Origin: Armigeres subalbatus
Lineage: Eukaryota; Arthropoda; Insecta; Diptera; Culicidae
Assembly: GCF_024139115.2 (NCBI RefSeq)
Contig: NC_085141.1
Coordinates: 408,295,612-408,359,611 of the forward strand
DNA length: 64,000 bases
Direction: 5' to 3'
Part shown: positions 34,015-44,030 of the stretch, piece after piece
Layout: each line of letters begins with the position of its first letter
Numbering within the stretch: position 1 is the first letter of the stretch
Notes under the pieces: model-generated
What the model was told of the DNA's origin: nothing
The model's database searches: none
Seen by the model: only the letters and a program-made list of their open reading frames with translations
Made by a program: the position numbers and the translations under genes

Positions 34015-34580
34015 GTGAGCATGAGCATGAGCATGATTGACCGCCCACGGTTGCTACTCCGTTATTGCCAGGTCAGCTGTAATTACACAAAGAACCAACA
34101 GATGACGTTTGGGACTAACATCATCTTCAATGTGTAAGAACAGGTGACCCAAAATAAAGCAATACCAGCGCCGGCCGTGTCCGAATGCAGGTCAATTGAG
34201 GAATGGGTAGGAAAATGTTGACGTGATACTCGCTTTGATGGAAGCCGACGAGTCATCTGCACTTCCACGAGAAATCACTGGGATGTTGGATATATGGGGT
34301 AGGGAGTGTGGCTGGGTTCGTTTTGGTAAACGGTATGCCGGGTGTAGCGTGTAGTTTGATCGAGATTGAACAAAAAACATAATCGCGAACACTAATTGAT
34401 TTTCCGACCGCACAAAGCAGAACAAAATATGTCGATGATCGCGCGATCGTTCTGCGTACTAGAAAAATCACGATAGGACGCGCACATAAGTTTTTCTATC
34501 TAAATAATTTACTCACACGCACAACGCAGAACAAAATATTTTGATGATCGCGCGATCGTTCTGCTTGCAAAGGGAACAAA
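34015..34580. repeat. Repeat segment with duplicated GATCGCGCGATC block
   Basis: It starts with a GAGCAT triplication (34017-34037). A ~47-bp block, CGCACAAMGCAGAACAAAAT plus the perfect palindrome GATCGCGCGATC and GTTCTGC, occurs twice in direct orientation (34409-34455 and 34519-34564), about 110 bases apart. Both blocks are much richer in CpG than their surroundings. Confidence 0.5.
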
Positions 34581-36065
34581 ATCAGACACGCACTCTCGAA
34601 ATTTCAAAATCTTTTTTGAGAACCGAAATTTTATGAGCGATACTGTCTGTACGTTCATATAAGTACCATACTGGTTTCCCGCATGATGAGATAATAGCCG
34701 GTGAAGTTTCGAATTTTCCGCATTTACTGTGTAAAACCTAAAAAACATCTAATAAATTCGTACATTTTGTGATCTCCTTGAAATGTTTCCTTATTTAATG
34801 TGTTGCCTCAAAATTTAGATCAATGCAAAAAGTAGTAGATTCTAGTAGTAGATTTATTATGTTATGAGAAAGTACGATAGAGTTAAATGCTAATCACGGA
34901 GCTAGCTCAAAGCAACATAAACTAAACAGGACTCGTATGCGAGTAACGGCAGGATATTGTGTGTGTACTCCCCTTTAAATCCTAGAGCGGCAAGCGATTA
35001 ATTTGTCTTGATATGGTTTTATTTTTCACTTCACATAAACTATTCACTTCACATAAATAAAATGTACGCACATAGAGCAGGGTGTTGCTAAATTTATAAA
35101 TGGGATGGATTGTCTTTGTAATAAAATAATGCACTTTTTTGATAACCAGTACCTGAAAAATTCGGTCACGGCAGTGAGAATTAACATTTTTGTAAATACT
35201 CTATTGTTACGTCGCACTGCGTCTATTCTGACAGTCTTCATAGGTTTATGCCAAATTCATACTCAGCTATGTCGACAGCAACAACTTATATGCAAGAATC
35301 TTTTGCTTTATTGCTTGTTCTTCAATGATGTTGAAGAAATCTACTCCTTAGCAAAATAAAGTATACTTAACTTTGCCGTATTACAGTGTACCACTCGTCT
35401 TATGAATAAAAAGAACAATCCACCTACCTCGCGAGGCATTCTCTTAAGGAATGCCTTATCAACATCAAATAGAGAGAGAGAGCCCTTAGATATAATCCAT
35501 GGCAAATCCAACCATAATCGCTACTCATTCATTGTACGAACGATAGTTGGATCCGCAGGTCCAATCCAGCTGCATGCTTTCCACACGATTACGCTGAGTT
35601 TTATATTCTTGATTTAAGATTCAGTCCGTAATTGCTTCGTAATAGTTCCGAGCCGTCGTTATTCATTCATTAATTTTTTTTTTCTAGTTAAATAATCTGA
35701 AGTGAAGAACATCCAAAATTTGAAAATTTGACAGAACTTAAAAAAACACGGCATCCGTTTTCTAACGAACCATACTTCGATCTCGTCATTTATTATTCAG
35801 ATTTTTTCAATAGTCTCCATGAATTTATCATAAAGTTCGTTCGAAAAGTTCTCCACACATTTTTTCGTAAAAAATATCCCCACCCAGGAATTAATTCGGT
35901 TAGTCATCAGAAGTTCTTTAAGCAAACCTTCAAAAGATCCTCCATGAATTCCATCGTAAATTTCTCTAAGTAATACATGATTCATAACGGATTTTCTTTT
36001 CTTTTTCAAAAATCCTCCGCAAATAAATCTAGAAATACCTACAGACACTTCTTTCATAAATCAAT
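34581..36065. other. Intron, nothing recognised
   Basis: AT-rich sequence with overlapping 60-86 codon frames on both strands and no domain. A short GA run lies at 35475. The part after 35800 again tends toward the GAATTCC type. Confidence 0.4.
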
Positions 36066-36067
36066 TA

Positions 36068-37065
36068 AGGTACACTGGAGGAAGTGGAAAAAGGGGGTAA
36101 GTGTGAACATCGACTCGAAAATTTTCAATTTCACTGATTTTACAGTTTTTACCACACCATAACACTGTGCAAAAATATTCTTTAATGTTCACACTAATAC
36201 TATGTTAAAATCTGTGTTATACATACACTAACACAGTTTACGCTGCACAGTGTTTTATTTCGTCATTTTCACGATCGAAATTCAAAAACTCGAAAAGTGT
36301 TGATTTTGGATATAGGGTTTGTTCACAGAAGTTTCAAGATATTTAGGAGCGCATCTTTCGATAAAAACAGTTTGATGATTAATCCTCCTAAAAGTGAGTT
36401 GAGAAAATTATTTTTCCACCAGAATGAGATAGACACGTAGTGTCTTCCGCAAAGTTGAGGTAACTGTTAATACGAGCAACTATGCTGAACATCCCGAGTT
36501 TCTATCTCTTATATATAACAAACTTAAGTCGTTTTATGTAAAAAACCCATTAAAATCTTATTTTTCATTCTAACTCTTTCCAATGATTTTTCCCATTTTC
36601 CGTCTCTTCTACAAAGTTGTTAATCAAGCAAAATTACATGTTTTTGCTGAACAATGTAACATTCCACTGCCGTGAATCGCATATCTGTCCCATCTTTGCT
36701 GGGTTTCCTATTCATATGGGACAAATATACGATTCACGGCAGTCCATCTCACATACAACAAAAGTTATCTTTAAATTATACATATTTTTAGAGGTATTTC
36801 CACCTGTGATTACTCCCTTAATTGCAAAAAGTCGCAAATTTCTTCACTTATTTTTATACTGACATTGAAAACTTACACTGAGGTAAGTGGAAAAATAACT
36901 CCTAAATTTCAAATCTATTTTTATAAAATTCAAGCGACTAAAATGGTATGAGTTACCGCACAGCAAAATGGACTGTTTTTGAGAGCCTATAATGATTGAA
37001 TGCATTTAGATCATTTAAATTGCATGAAATATCGATTTTTCTTTTCCACTTCCCCCAGTGTACCT
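36068..37065. mobile_element. 998-bp MITE with AGGTACACTGG ends and TA flanks
   Basis: The ends AGGTACACTGGAGGAAGTGG and CCACTTCCCCCAGTGTACCT are inverted repeats with one mismatch in 20, each flanked by TA (36066-36067, 37066-37067). This is the pattern of Tc1/mariner-type insertion. No transposase frame is present. A palindromic micro-element sits inside at 36666-36743. A shorter copy lies at 540-787. Confidence 0.75.
36666..36743. mobile_element. 78-bp palindromic micro-element, copy A
   Basis: ACTGCCGTGAATCG and CGATTCACGGCAGT are perfect 14-bp inverted ends. Inner blocks TGTCCCAT / ATGGGACA surround a loop with CTTTGCTGGGTTTCC. The length is the same as copies B (52506-52583) and C (10355-10432). 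It is nested in the TA-flanked MITE. Confidence 0.8.
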
Positions 37066-37067
37066 TA

Positions 37068-37311
37068 TCTAAAAATTCTTTTGGAAACTCATCCGGAATT
37101 TTTTTCAGGAATTCCTTAGCAAATTTTAAGACATTCTTCCAGGTGTTCCATTCCTTCGGCTCCCGTACTTCCACCGCAATTCCTTTCAGGAATTTCCGAA
37201 CGAATTTCTTAAGGAATTTCTTGAATTTCTCTGTACATGAAATTACTTAGGAGATAGATCCAGAAATTCTTTTGGAAATGCATCAAGATATTTCTTCCAA
37301 AATTCCTATAG
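37068..37311. repeat. GAATTTCC-type low-complexity repeat
   Basis: The same decayed GGAATTTCC units as at 32576-33370. This block and the one at 38045-38480 were one stretch, split by the element at 37312-38037. Confidence 0.55.
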
Positions 37312-38037
37312 CAGCGGTTCTCAACCTGGGTACCCCTGGGGGTACCTTCGCTGACCCTAGGGGGTACCTCGGATAAAAATGCGTAATGGCGGACGTAATA
37401 ATTCCAATCGAAACTAATTGATAAAATTTTAATAATTATATATTTTTTATTTCAAAATTTCGTCTTGTACATAATATGCAATGCGATCAATAAAATCAAA
37501 CCCACAACCAGCACAATGCATGAAGGGCTGCGGAACAAAACGTCGAATGAACTTTTTTTTTCTTTAATGCAATCTACATACCTGTTCGAAACAGAACGAT
37601 TAATAATATGTTAAGAATATGCTTCTGAACTAAAATCAAGAATCTAATGGTTCGGAATCCTTCGTTTGAGAGACATGGAAGTTTTTTTTTCACTAAAGCT
37701 CGGTTGCTTCGTTGCAAGAGGATTAGAAGCGTCCTTCTACGCTTCTCGGAATCCTCCTTTCAAGAGGCTCGGAAGCCTCCTTTCAAGATGAATTCTTTTA
37801 AGTGACTCGAAAATCACCTCCAGGGGCTCGGAAGCTTCTCTACGAGAGGCTCAGACACCGCTTATCAAGAGGCTCGGAAGCCTACTTTAAAGAGATTCTA
37901 AACCTCCTTTCAAGAAGTTCGAAGCTCGTGATTATTTTTTCAAGATTTTCATCAGTACCCGAAGTATCCGAGAGGGGGTACCTCAATTTATGCAAAAGTT
38001 CGAAGGGTGCCTCTCAAGAAAAGGTTGAGAACCGCTG
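37312..38037. mobile_element. 726-bp element with CAGCGGTTCTCAACCT ends
   Basis: The 16-bp ends CAGCGGTTCTCAACCT / AGGTTGAGAACCGCTG are perfect inverted repeats. Flanks are CTATAG on both sides (37306-37311, 38038-38043). Since CTATAG is itself a palindrome, it may be a 6-bp TSD, part of the terminal repeat, or hide a TA duplication. The end sequence resembles the CAGNGGTTCTCAA ends of hAT-Charlie elements (family knowledge). A degenerate ~30-bp minisatellite (GAGGCTCGGAAGCCTCCTTT) fills 37730-37920. No transposase. Confidence 0.7.
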
Positions 38038-38043
38038 CTATAG

Positions 38044-38490
38044 GGAAACATTAACCAATCCTTAAGAATACTTGCGTCTGTGGAACTTCATTGAAATATC
38101 TTTAACGAATTATTTCTAGCGAATTTCTTGGTCGGAATTTCTATCTACAAAAATTGTTTCAGGGAAACCTTCCGAAATTCCCTTAGCTTAGAAGAATTCT
38201 TTCAGAAATTTCTTTTAGAATTTGGTGGAGAAATTCCCGTGGAAATTGGTTTAGGAATTCCCTCTAGCTTTTTTAAAAAAAATCTTCCAGTAATTTCTTA
38301 AGAAATCCCTTCGGATATTCGTTAGAATATCATCCAGGGATGTCTCGATTTTTAGGAATTCCTTCGGACATTTCTCCGGAATGATTACTGCAGGAATTTC
38401 GGACGAAATTTCGTGTGACTTCACTAAAAGGATTGCCGAAGGATTTCTTGGAGGAAGTTTCTGAGGAATTTCCGGAGATATTTACAATAA
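38044..38490. repeat. GAATTTCC-type low-complexity repeat
   Basis: Continuation of 37068-37311 on the other side of the inserted element; units GGAATTTC / GAAATTCC. Confidence 0.5.
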
Positions 38491-38650
38491 TTGGGTATTT
38501 TTTTATTAACTCTGTTGTTTTTTGTGACTGTTGCAATTACCTGAGGGGCAATATGTGTATTTTTCTCGAAAAGCATAATAATCAGGGGCGTCTCGTGGAC
38601 TTTTTGTACACCTGTTCTACCATCTTGCTAAAAAGATCTACCACGGTCAC

Positions 38651-38839
38651 TGTTATGAAATTCAGCAAACCCCTTGAATAAGGTTTTCTTTATAATTACT
38701 TCTGATTGTTATTTTCAATTTTACTGCCAACACTGTCACCGAAGAAGTTTTTTCAGTTGGAATAAAATAGCAACGTGTGCAAAAGGACGTGTTTTTATTG
38801 GGAGTTTTTCGTCCACCCTTTTCGCGCGTATCCGAAACA
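38651..38839 (+). repeat. 5' LTR of the BEL/Pao element
   Basis: Starts TGTTATGAAATTC and ends ATCCGAAACA (TG...CA). It differs from the 3' LTR only at 38667 (A versus G). At 189 bp it is short for this group. An ATAAAATAG sequence at 38762 may serve as TATA box or poly(A) signal. Confidence 0.92.
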
Positions 38840-38843
38840 TTAT

Positions 38844-38861
38844 TGGTCCGATTATCGAACC
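38844..38861 (+). other. Candidate primer-binding site
   Basis: Four bases after the LTR the sequence reads TGGTCCGATTATCGAACC. The TGG start fits a tRNA CCA end; the priming tRNA is not identified. Confidence 0.4.
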
Positions 38862-39046
38862 GGATCTCGCGGAGTGACCGGTCCCAAGCGACAAAGTGCA
38901 GTTCCGAGGAAATCACTTCTCTTCGCGAGTGAAAACAACTTCGTATTCGTGCATCTTGCAGTGGCATCCGGATGCGAATTGTTTACAGTGCATAACCACC
39001 ATTCCGCAGTGTCCCTTTGAGGAGCGGTGAGGTTATCGACAAGACG

Positions 39047-40464
39047 CAGGGTTGTCACTACTTTTTAAGAAAAGTCTGGCATGCTGCATCTTAAAAATCT
39101 GGCAAAATCTGGCGAAGAAATTTACCTTTATATTTTTTTTAGTGATTGAGTGATTATAACTAAAAATATGTTCTAAATATTTTTACACATAGCAAAATTT
39201 CTCTGTTTGACCATATGTTTGCTTTTGCTTTATATTTATCAAAATTTATTCTTCTAAAAGAAGGTCTGCTTCCGCCTAATATATTCCTCGAAACAATTCT
39301 ATATCCGTAAAACTATTATATTAGAGTTCATAACATTTCAAGTATTTCAGAAAATTCAGATTGAATTGAATGAAAGCTCTGAATGTTTTTGAAAATTATA
39401 AATAAAATATAAATAATTATTGGAATAAGTTACTTAACTTAATTCAAAACAGGTTTCGTTTTTAATTTGAATTTCTAAGTAACTCCAAATGATGTTGAAA
39501 GCATTTTTAAATTATTCGATTAATAAACGAAGTAAAAAGTATTCAGATTAAAAGTTAGCCCACAGATATTCCAAAAATAGTTTTGATAAACATAGTTAAT
39601 AATTCAATTTTTTTAACAAAAAAATTAGTGCCGTCATAATTTTTATGAACAGTCCATAACAAAGGATTAAGACAATAATTTGTTGCTGGTAATGAAAAGA
39701 TTTCAACAAAATTGTGCTCCTTTAAGATAAGTATCAAAAATTTACCACTTTTACGGAGGTTCCGGATCTTCATTATCATCTCCACTCAGATTCATGAGAA
39801 TGTTCCACATCAATAATTTGTTATTCAGAGACGGATGAGTTTTACAAACTGTCTACTTTTACGGATGCTTTGAATATCTCTAAGGACCTCCGGTGACCAC
39901 TCAGGTACATCAAAATGAGCTTAATGATGTTTCGAGTCTTCCAGAAGGACACCGGATTGTTGAATAACCAAGAAATGTGATAATCCATAGAAAAAGACAA
40001 TGATTACATTTTATTGGGATTATTTCTACAGAACGATGTAAGCATTTCCAGAACTCCAAACGTAATAAATTACGCCAGAAATTGGCCCTTTAATGTTTGT
40101 CTCTTTAAAACCAATCTCTGGGAATAGGCATGGATAAACTGCAGTCCGGAACAACATCCGCGGAACCTTCACATCTTCACTTTAATTATAAAATATTGAA
40201 ATTAATTTAAAAATGAGTTTTTGGAAACGAGTTGAAGTTGCGGTTATTTTTGGCTTGTCAATGTACTGTGTAGAACTGCTTTTTCTGTAGCATCCCAAAC
40301 AGCAAACTTTTATTAGATGGTTTTCTGTGACTCATATACTACCGATTCTGGTCACAAAAATCTGTCTGGAATTCGAAAAGTCTGGCATTGCGGATAGGTT
40401 CTCTTTTCTCTTTTGGTACCAAAGTCTGGCAGTGCCAGATATATCTGGCATAATGGCAACCCTG
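39047..40464. mobile_element. 1418-bp hAT-like non-autonomous element in the BEL leader
   Basis: The ends CAGGGTTGTCA and TGGCAACCCTG are inverted with one mismatch, and an exact 8-bp duplication ACAAGACG flanks it (39039-39046, 40465-40472). Several AAGTCTGGCA / ATATCTGGCA subterminal copies sit at both ends (39075-39115 and 40378-40450), as is typical for hAT binding sites (family knowledge). The interior is AT-rich without a transposase frame. Confidence 0.82.
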
Positions 40465-40747
40465 ACAAGACGAGGCGTCGACTTCCGTGAAAGCCGGCAT
40501 TATTGCAAAGGAAGAAGAAAGCGTTGGCTGCCGAAAAAGCCAGCCGGATATCATTACCAAACCACCACTAGGCTGGATAAGAAAAGTGAGAGGGAAAACC
40601 AGCTGAAAAAGACTATGACTGAAGCGCAGAACAGTGTGGCCTGTGCATCAGGAAACGTAGTGCATTCACCGATAGCTGATCAAAAGAAAAGAAAGGAAAA
40701 CAAAAAACAACAACTCATAAGGTTCGTTCGAGTTCCGAAGACAAGCT

Positions 40748-41356
40748 GTGTCGTCTAAGTTGCAGCGGATTAGGGAAGTGCTGGGCAAACCAGAGGAAAT
40801 CACCGTTCATCATTTGGACACCTATTTGCGACGGGTGGATGCTTGTTATGACGAATATAATAACATTCAAAACGAAGTATACGCGTGCTTTCCTGACCAA
40901 CGCGAGGAGCAGGAAGAATACTTCATAGCGTTCGAACAACTCTATGAGGAGCTCCGCGTGAAGATTTGCTGTGTTATGGAAACATTTCGATCGAGGCAAG
41001 TAGCCGTTCCAGCAGTAGTTACGGCCGCTACAGCTAGAGAACAGCAAGTGATCGCTAATCAGCCACCCGGATTGCCTACTGTTCCACTCCCGACATTCGA
41101 TGGTACGTATGAACGCTGGTTCAGGTTCAAGCAGTTGTTCCAGGATCTGATGCAGAAGCACCCCGGATTATCAGACGCAACAAAGCTACATTACCTGGCG
41201 CAATCATTAAAAGGGAAAGCGGAGAATGTTCTCAGTGAGCAGATTCTGAATGAGAATAACTTCCAAGGAGCCTGGAATATTTTGGAAGAGCGGTTTGAAA
41301 ATAAGCGAACGGTCATCGACATTCACGTAGGAGGTCTACTCAATTTGAAAAGATGA
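40748..41356 (+). pseudogene. BEL gag fragment (N-terminal and DUF1759-like part)
   Basis: The frame holds a helical N-terminal segment and the LPTFDGTYERWFRFKQLF and LHYLAQSLKGKA blocks that mark the BEL/Pao gag family. The apparent start is a GTG directly after frame-breaking sequence; the real N-terminus seems to lie in another frame upstream (about 40615-40730). The frame runs out at 41356, where a one-base slip moves the reading into the next fragment. Confidence 0.85.
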
Positions 41357-42339
41357 ACAAGGAATGCTCATCCGATTTGCGGCAGCTAGTTGAAGAATGC
41401 AGTCGACACGTTGAGGCTTTGGAATTCCACGATCAACCTATGGAGGGCATGTCCGAGCAGTTAGTGGTTTCGTTGCTAACTTCCAAGTTGGATAAAACTA
41501 CGCTTAATCTTTGGGAAAGCACTGTCACGCCGAAGGAGTTACCGGACTACAAAGAGACCATGCAGTTCCTACAAAACCGTTGTTTTGTTCTTGAGCGTTG
41601 TGAGGCTGGGATGGCGCACAGAACTTGCGATGGGATGAAGCCGAAGCAGCTGGTTGTGCCTCAGAGGCAACACGTCAAGGTACATGCAGCATTACAAATC
41701 AACGAAAATGTTTGTCCAGTATGTGAAGAGTCTCACCACATCAACAAATGTAACACACTGAAACAAATAACGGTACCCGAACGTATTGCTATAGTTAAAG
41801 ACTATCAGCTTTGTTTCAATTGTTTGAAAAGGGGACACCGGGTCGGACAGTGCAAATCAAGGATGTGCATGATTTTAGGCTGCGGAAAGAAGCATCATAC
41901 GCAGTTACATAACGAGGCTCCAGTTATGGTGGAGAAGAAAGTCAATAGTCAGAATGGATTTGCCGAAGGAAATGTATCTGACCAATCAAAAGAGCAATCG
42001 TTGCAATCTGAACGAACAACATCAACAATCACCTGTTCCAGTGCGGTTGCGAAGTCACGATACGGTCATGAGGTGATATTGACAACAGCTGTGGTCCAAG
42101 TGAGAGATATTTGTGGCGGTTACCGTTCATGTAGAGCGCTTCTGGATTCTGGATCACAATCCAATTTCTTATCGGAAAATTGCGTCATAATGCTGCGACT
42201 CAAATTGGATAATGTCTGTGTTCCAATCGTAGGCATCAACGGAAAGAAGATAACAGCTAAACAGCAAACTACCACCGGACTTCCTCATCGTCCCACAGGT
42301 GACTGGTATCATTCCATTGCAGAAAATCGACGTACGTGA
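41353..42339 (+). pseudogene. BEL gag C-terminus, zinc knuckle and protease fragment
   Basis: Cys/His-rich region with CPVCEESHHINKC and the CFNCLKRGHRVGQC knuckle at about 41716-41850. Then comes a retropepsin-type active site in ALLDSGSQSNF (41.37-42.17 kb region, DSG at about 42143). The last ~20 residues are out of frame because of a shift near 42280. Confidence 0.85.
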
Positions 42340-42906
42340 ATGGAAAATACCGTCAGAACTTAATCTAGCGGATCCACGATTCAACATTCCCGCCAAAGTA
42401 GATATGCTGATCGGAGCCGAGCTCTTTTACGAGCTGCTGATCACTGAGCGCCTGAAGTTGAACAACGATAATCTTATGCTGTGGAGGTCAGAGCTTGGAT
42501 GGATTGTATGCGGCTCATACAAAAGTTTTAATAAGCCATTGTTGGTAAAGGCCGCCCCCTGCAAAATGACGGATACAAACTTGGAGCACTCTGTACAGCG
42601 ATTTTGGGAACAAGAGGAGATTCCGGAATCAACGATATCTACGGCAGAGAACGAGCAGTGTGTCAAGCATTTTCAATCAACTCATCGGCGAGAAAACGGT
42701 CGTTTTTTAATTCGCTTACCGTTCCGAAGCACAGTCGCTCAACTCGGTAGCTCACGAAACCTAGCAGAGAGACGGTTCCTGCAGATGGAGCGAAGATTTG
42801 ATTCCCAACCGGAGCTAAAGGAACAGTATGTATCGTTCATCAACGAGTACTTGTCGCTAGGACACTGTCGTAAAATTAATATTGAGGAGAATAATGATAG
42901 CGATTA
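42299..42906 (+). pseudogene. BEL protease end and start of reverse transcriptase
   Basis: It contains the DMLIGAELFYELL and SELGWIVCG blocks (DUF1758-type region) and then the N-terminal RT connection rich in Arg/Glu (AERRFLQMERRF). The frame is cut by the MITE at 42907, which adds a false tail ending near 42988. Confidence 0.85.
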
Positions 42907-43473
42907 CCAAGGACGGAAATCTTCGTTTTACTATCAGTTGCATCGATGCTCAGTAGGCAGCTTCGTCATAGATTCGTGTTTGTTTTGATCAGACGCTCGG
43001 CGATGCAGGCACGAACATCTCGCAGCATGCTGTCAAAATTCCATACCAAATTTACCGCCCGATCTTCAATAGCCGATTGATAATCGAGCGCAAAAAATGA
43101 ATATCTACCGGGGCTGAAATGAATATTTTGAATTGTGGTTAATTTGCACCAATAAATGATGATTATTTTACTTTATATACTAAACAAATGCATATATTTT
43201 AGGAATCTGACTTCAAAATTTTGAATCCATGCCCCGCAGTATGAAATGATATTCATATTTTGAGATTTCAAATTGAATATCAATGTTCCAAGCTGAAGAT
43301 TCATTTTGACACCGCACAAAACAACGCTGACACCGAGAGTCGACGCTTGCTGCTGTTCGTGCACATGCCGTCCTATTCATTCGCACATTCAAATTCGGGA
43401 AGGACTAGCAACTTTATTGTGTGTTGGATGTCAGCTGTTTGAGTGTAGTTGAACTGACTTTTTCTGTCCCTGG
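42907..43473. mobile_element. 567-bp MITE in the BEL polymerase, 6-bp TSD
   Basis: The ends CCAAGGACGGAAA and TTTCTGTCCCTGG are imperfect inverted repeats. CGATTA flanks it at 42901-42906 and 43474-43479. The pol reading on the two sides is collinear once the insert and one CGATTA are disregarded, which confirms both boundaries. A 6-bp duplication does not fit hAT (8), Tc1 (TA) or PIF (3). Confidence 0.8.
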
Positions 43474-43479
43474 CGATTA

Positions 43480-44030
43480 TTTCCTACCGCATCATGCAAT
43501 TTTGAAACCGACGAGCTCAACGACAAAAATCAGGGTTGTTTTGATGCGTCAGCACGTTCAGACACAAATCTTTCCTTGAACGACGTGCTGGTCGCAGGAC
43601 CAGTGTTGCAAGATAGCCTAATGGCGATTGTTCTAAGATTTCGGCGCTACAAATACGTTTTCACCGCTGATATAGTAAAATGTTTCGGCAAATCAAGGTA
43701 GATGAAGCCGACTCGGTTTACCAGAAAATACTATGGAGAGAGAACCCGCAGGAACCGTTGCAAACACTCGAACTTACGACTATAACATACGGCACGTCTT
43801 GCGCACCGTTCTGTGCCACCGCTTGCCTTAAACAATTGGCACAGGATGAAAGAGCGGCTTTTCCGAATGCTTCTCAAATAGTAGAACAGGATTTTTATAT
43901 GGACGACGTTCTATCCGGTGCTGATGATCTGCAAATGGCTTTGGAAGGTCAAGACCAACTAATAGCTATGTTACATCGCGGAGGGTTTCATTTGCACAAA
44001 TGGTGTGCAAACACACCGGTGCTTCTGTAA
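43480..44030 (+). pseudogene. BEL reverse transcriptase palm fragment
   Basis: It resumes in the RT N-terminal part and has the palm blocks VFDAS-type (partly degraded), FTADIVKCFRQIKV (catalytic Asp), and the polymerase box DFYMDDVLSG near 43900, YMDD at the catalytic site. It ends in an in-frame TAA at 44028-44030. Confidence 0.88.

Noticed and set aside
35797..36057. 86-codon minus-strand frame
   Set aside because: Lys/Phe/Ile-rich translation of AT-rich GAATTCC-type sequence; no domain.
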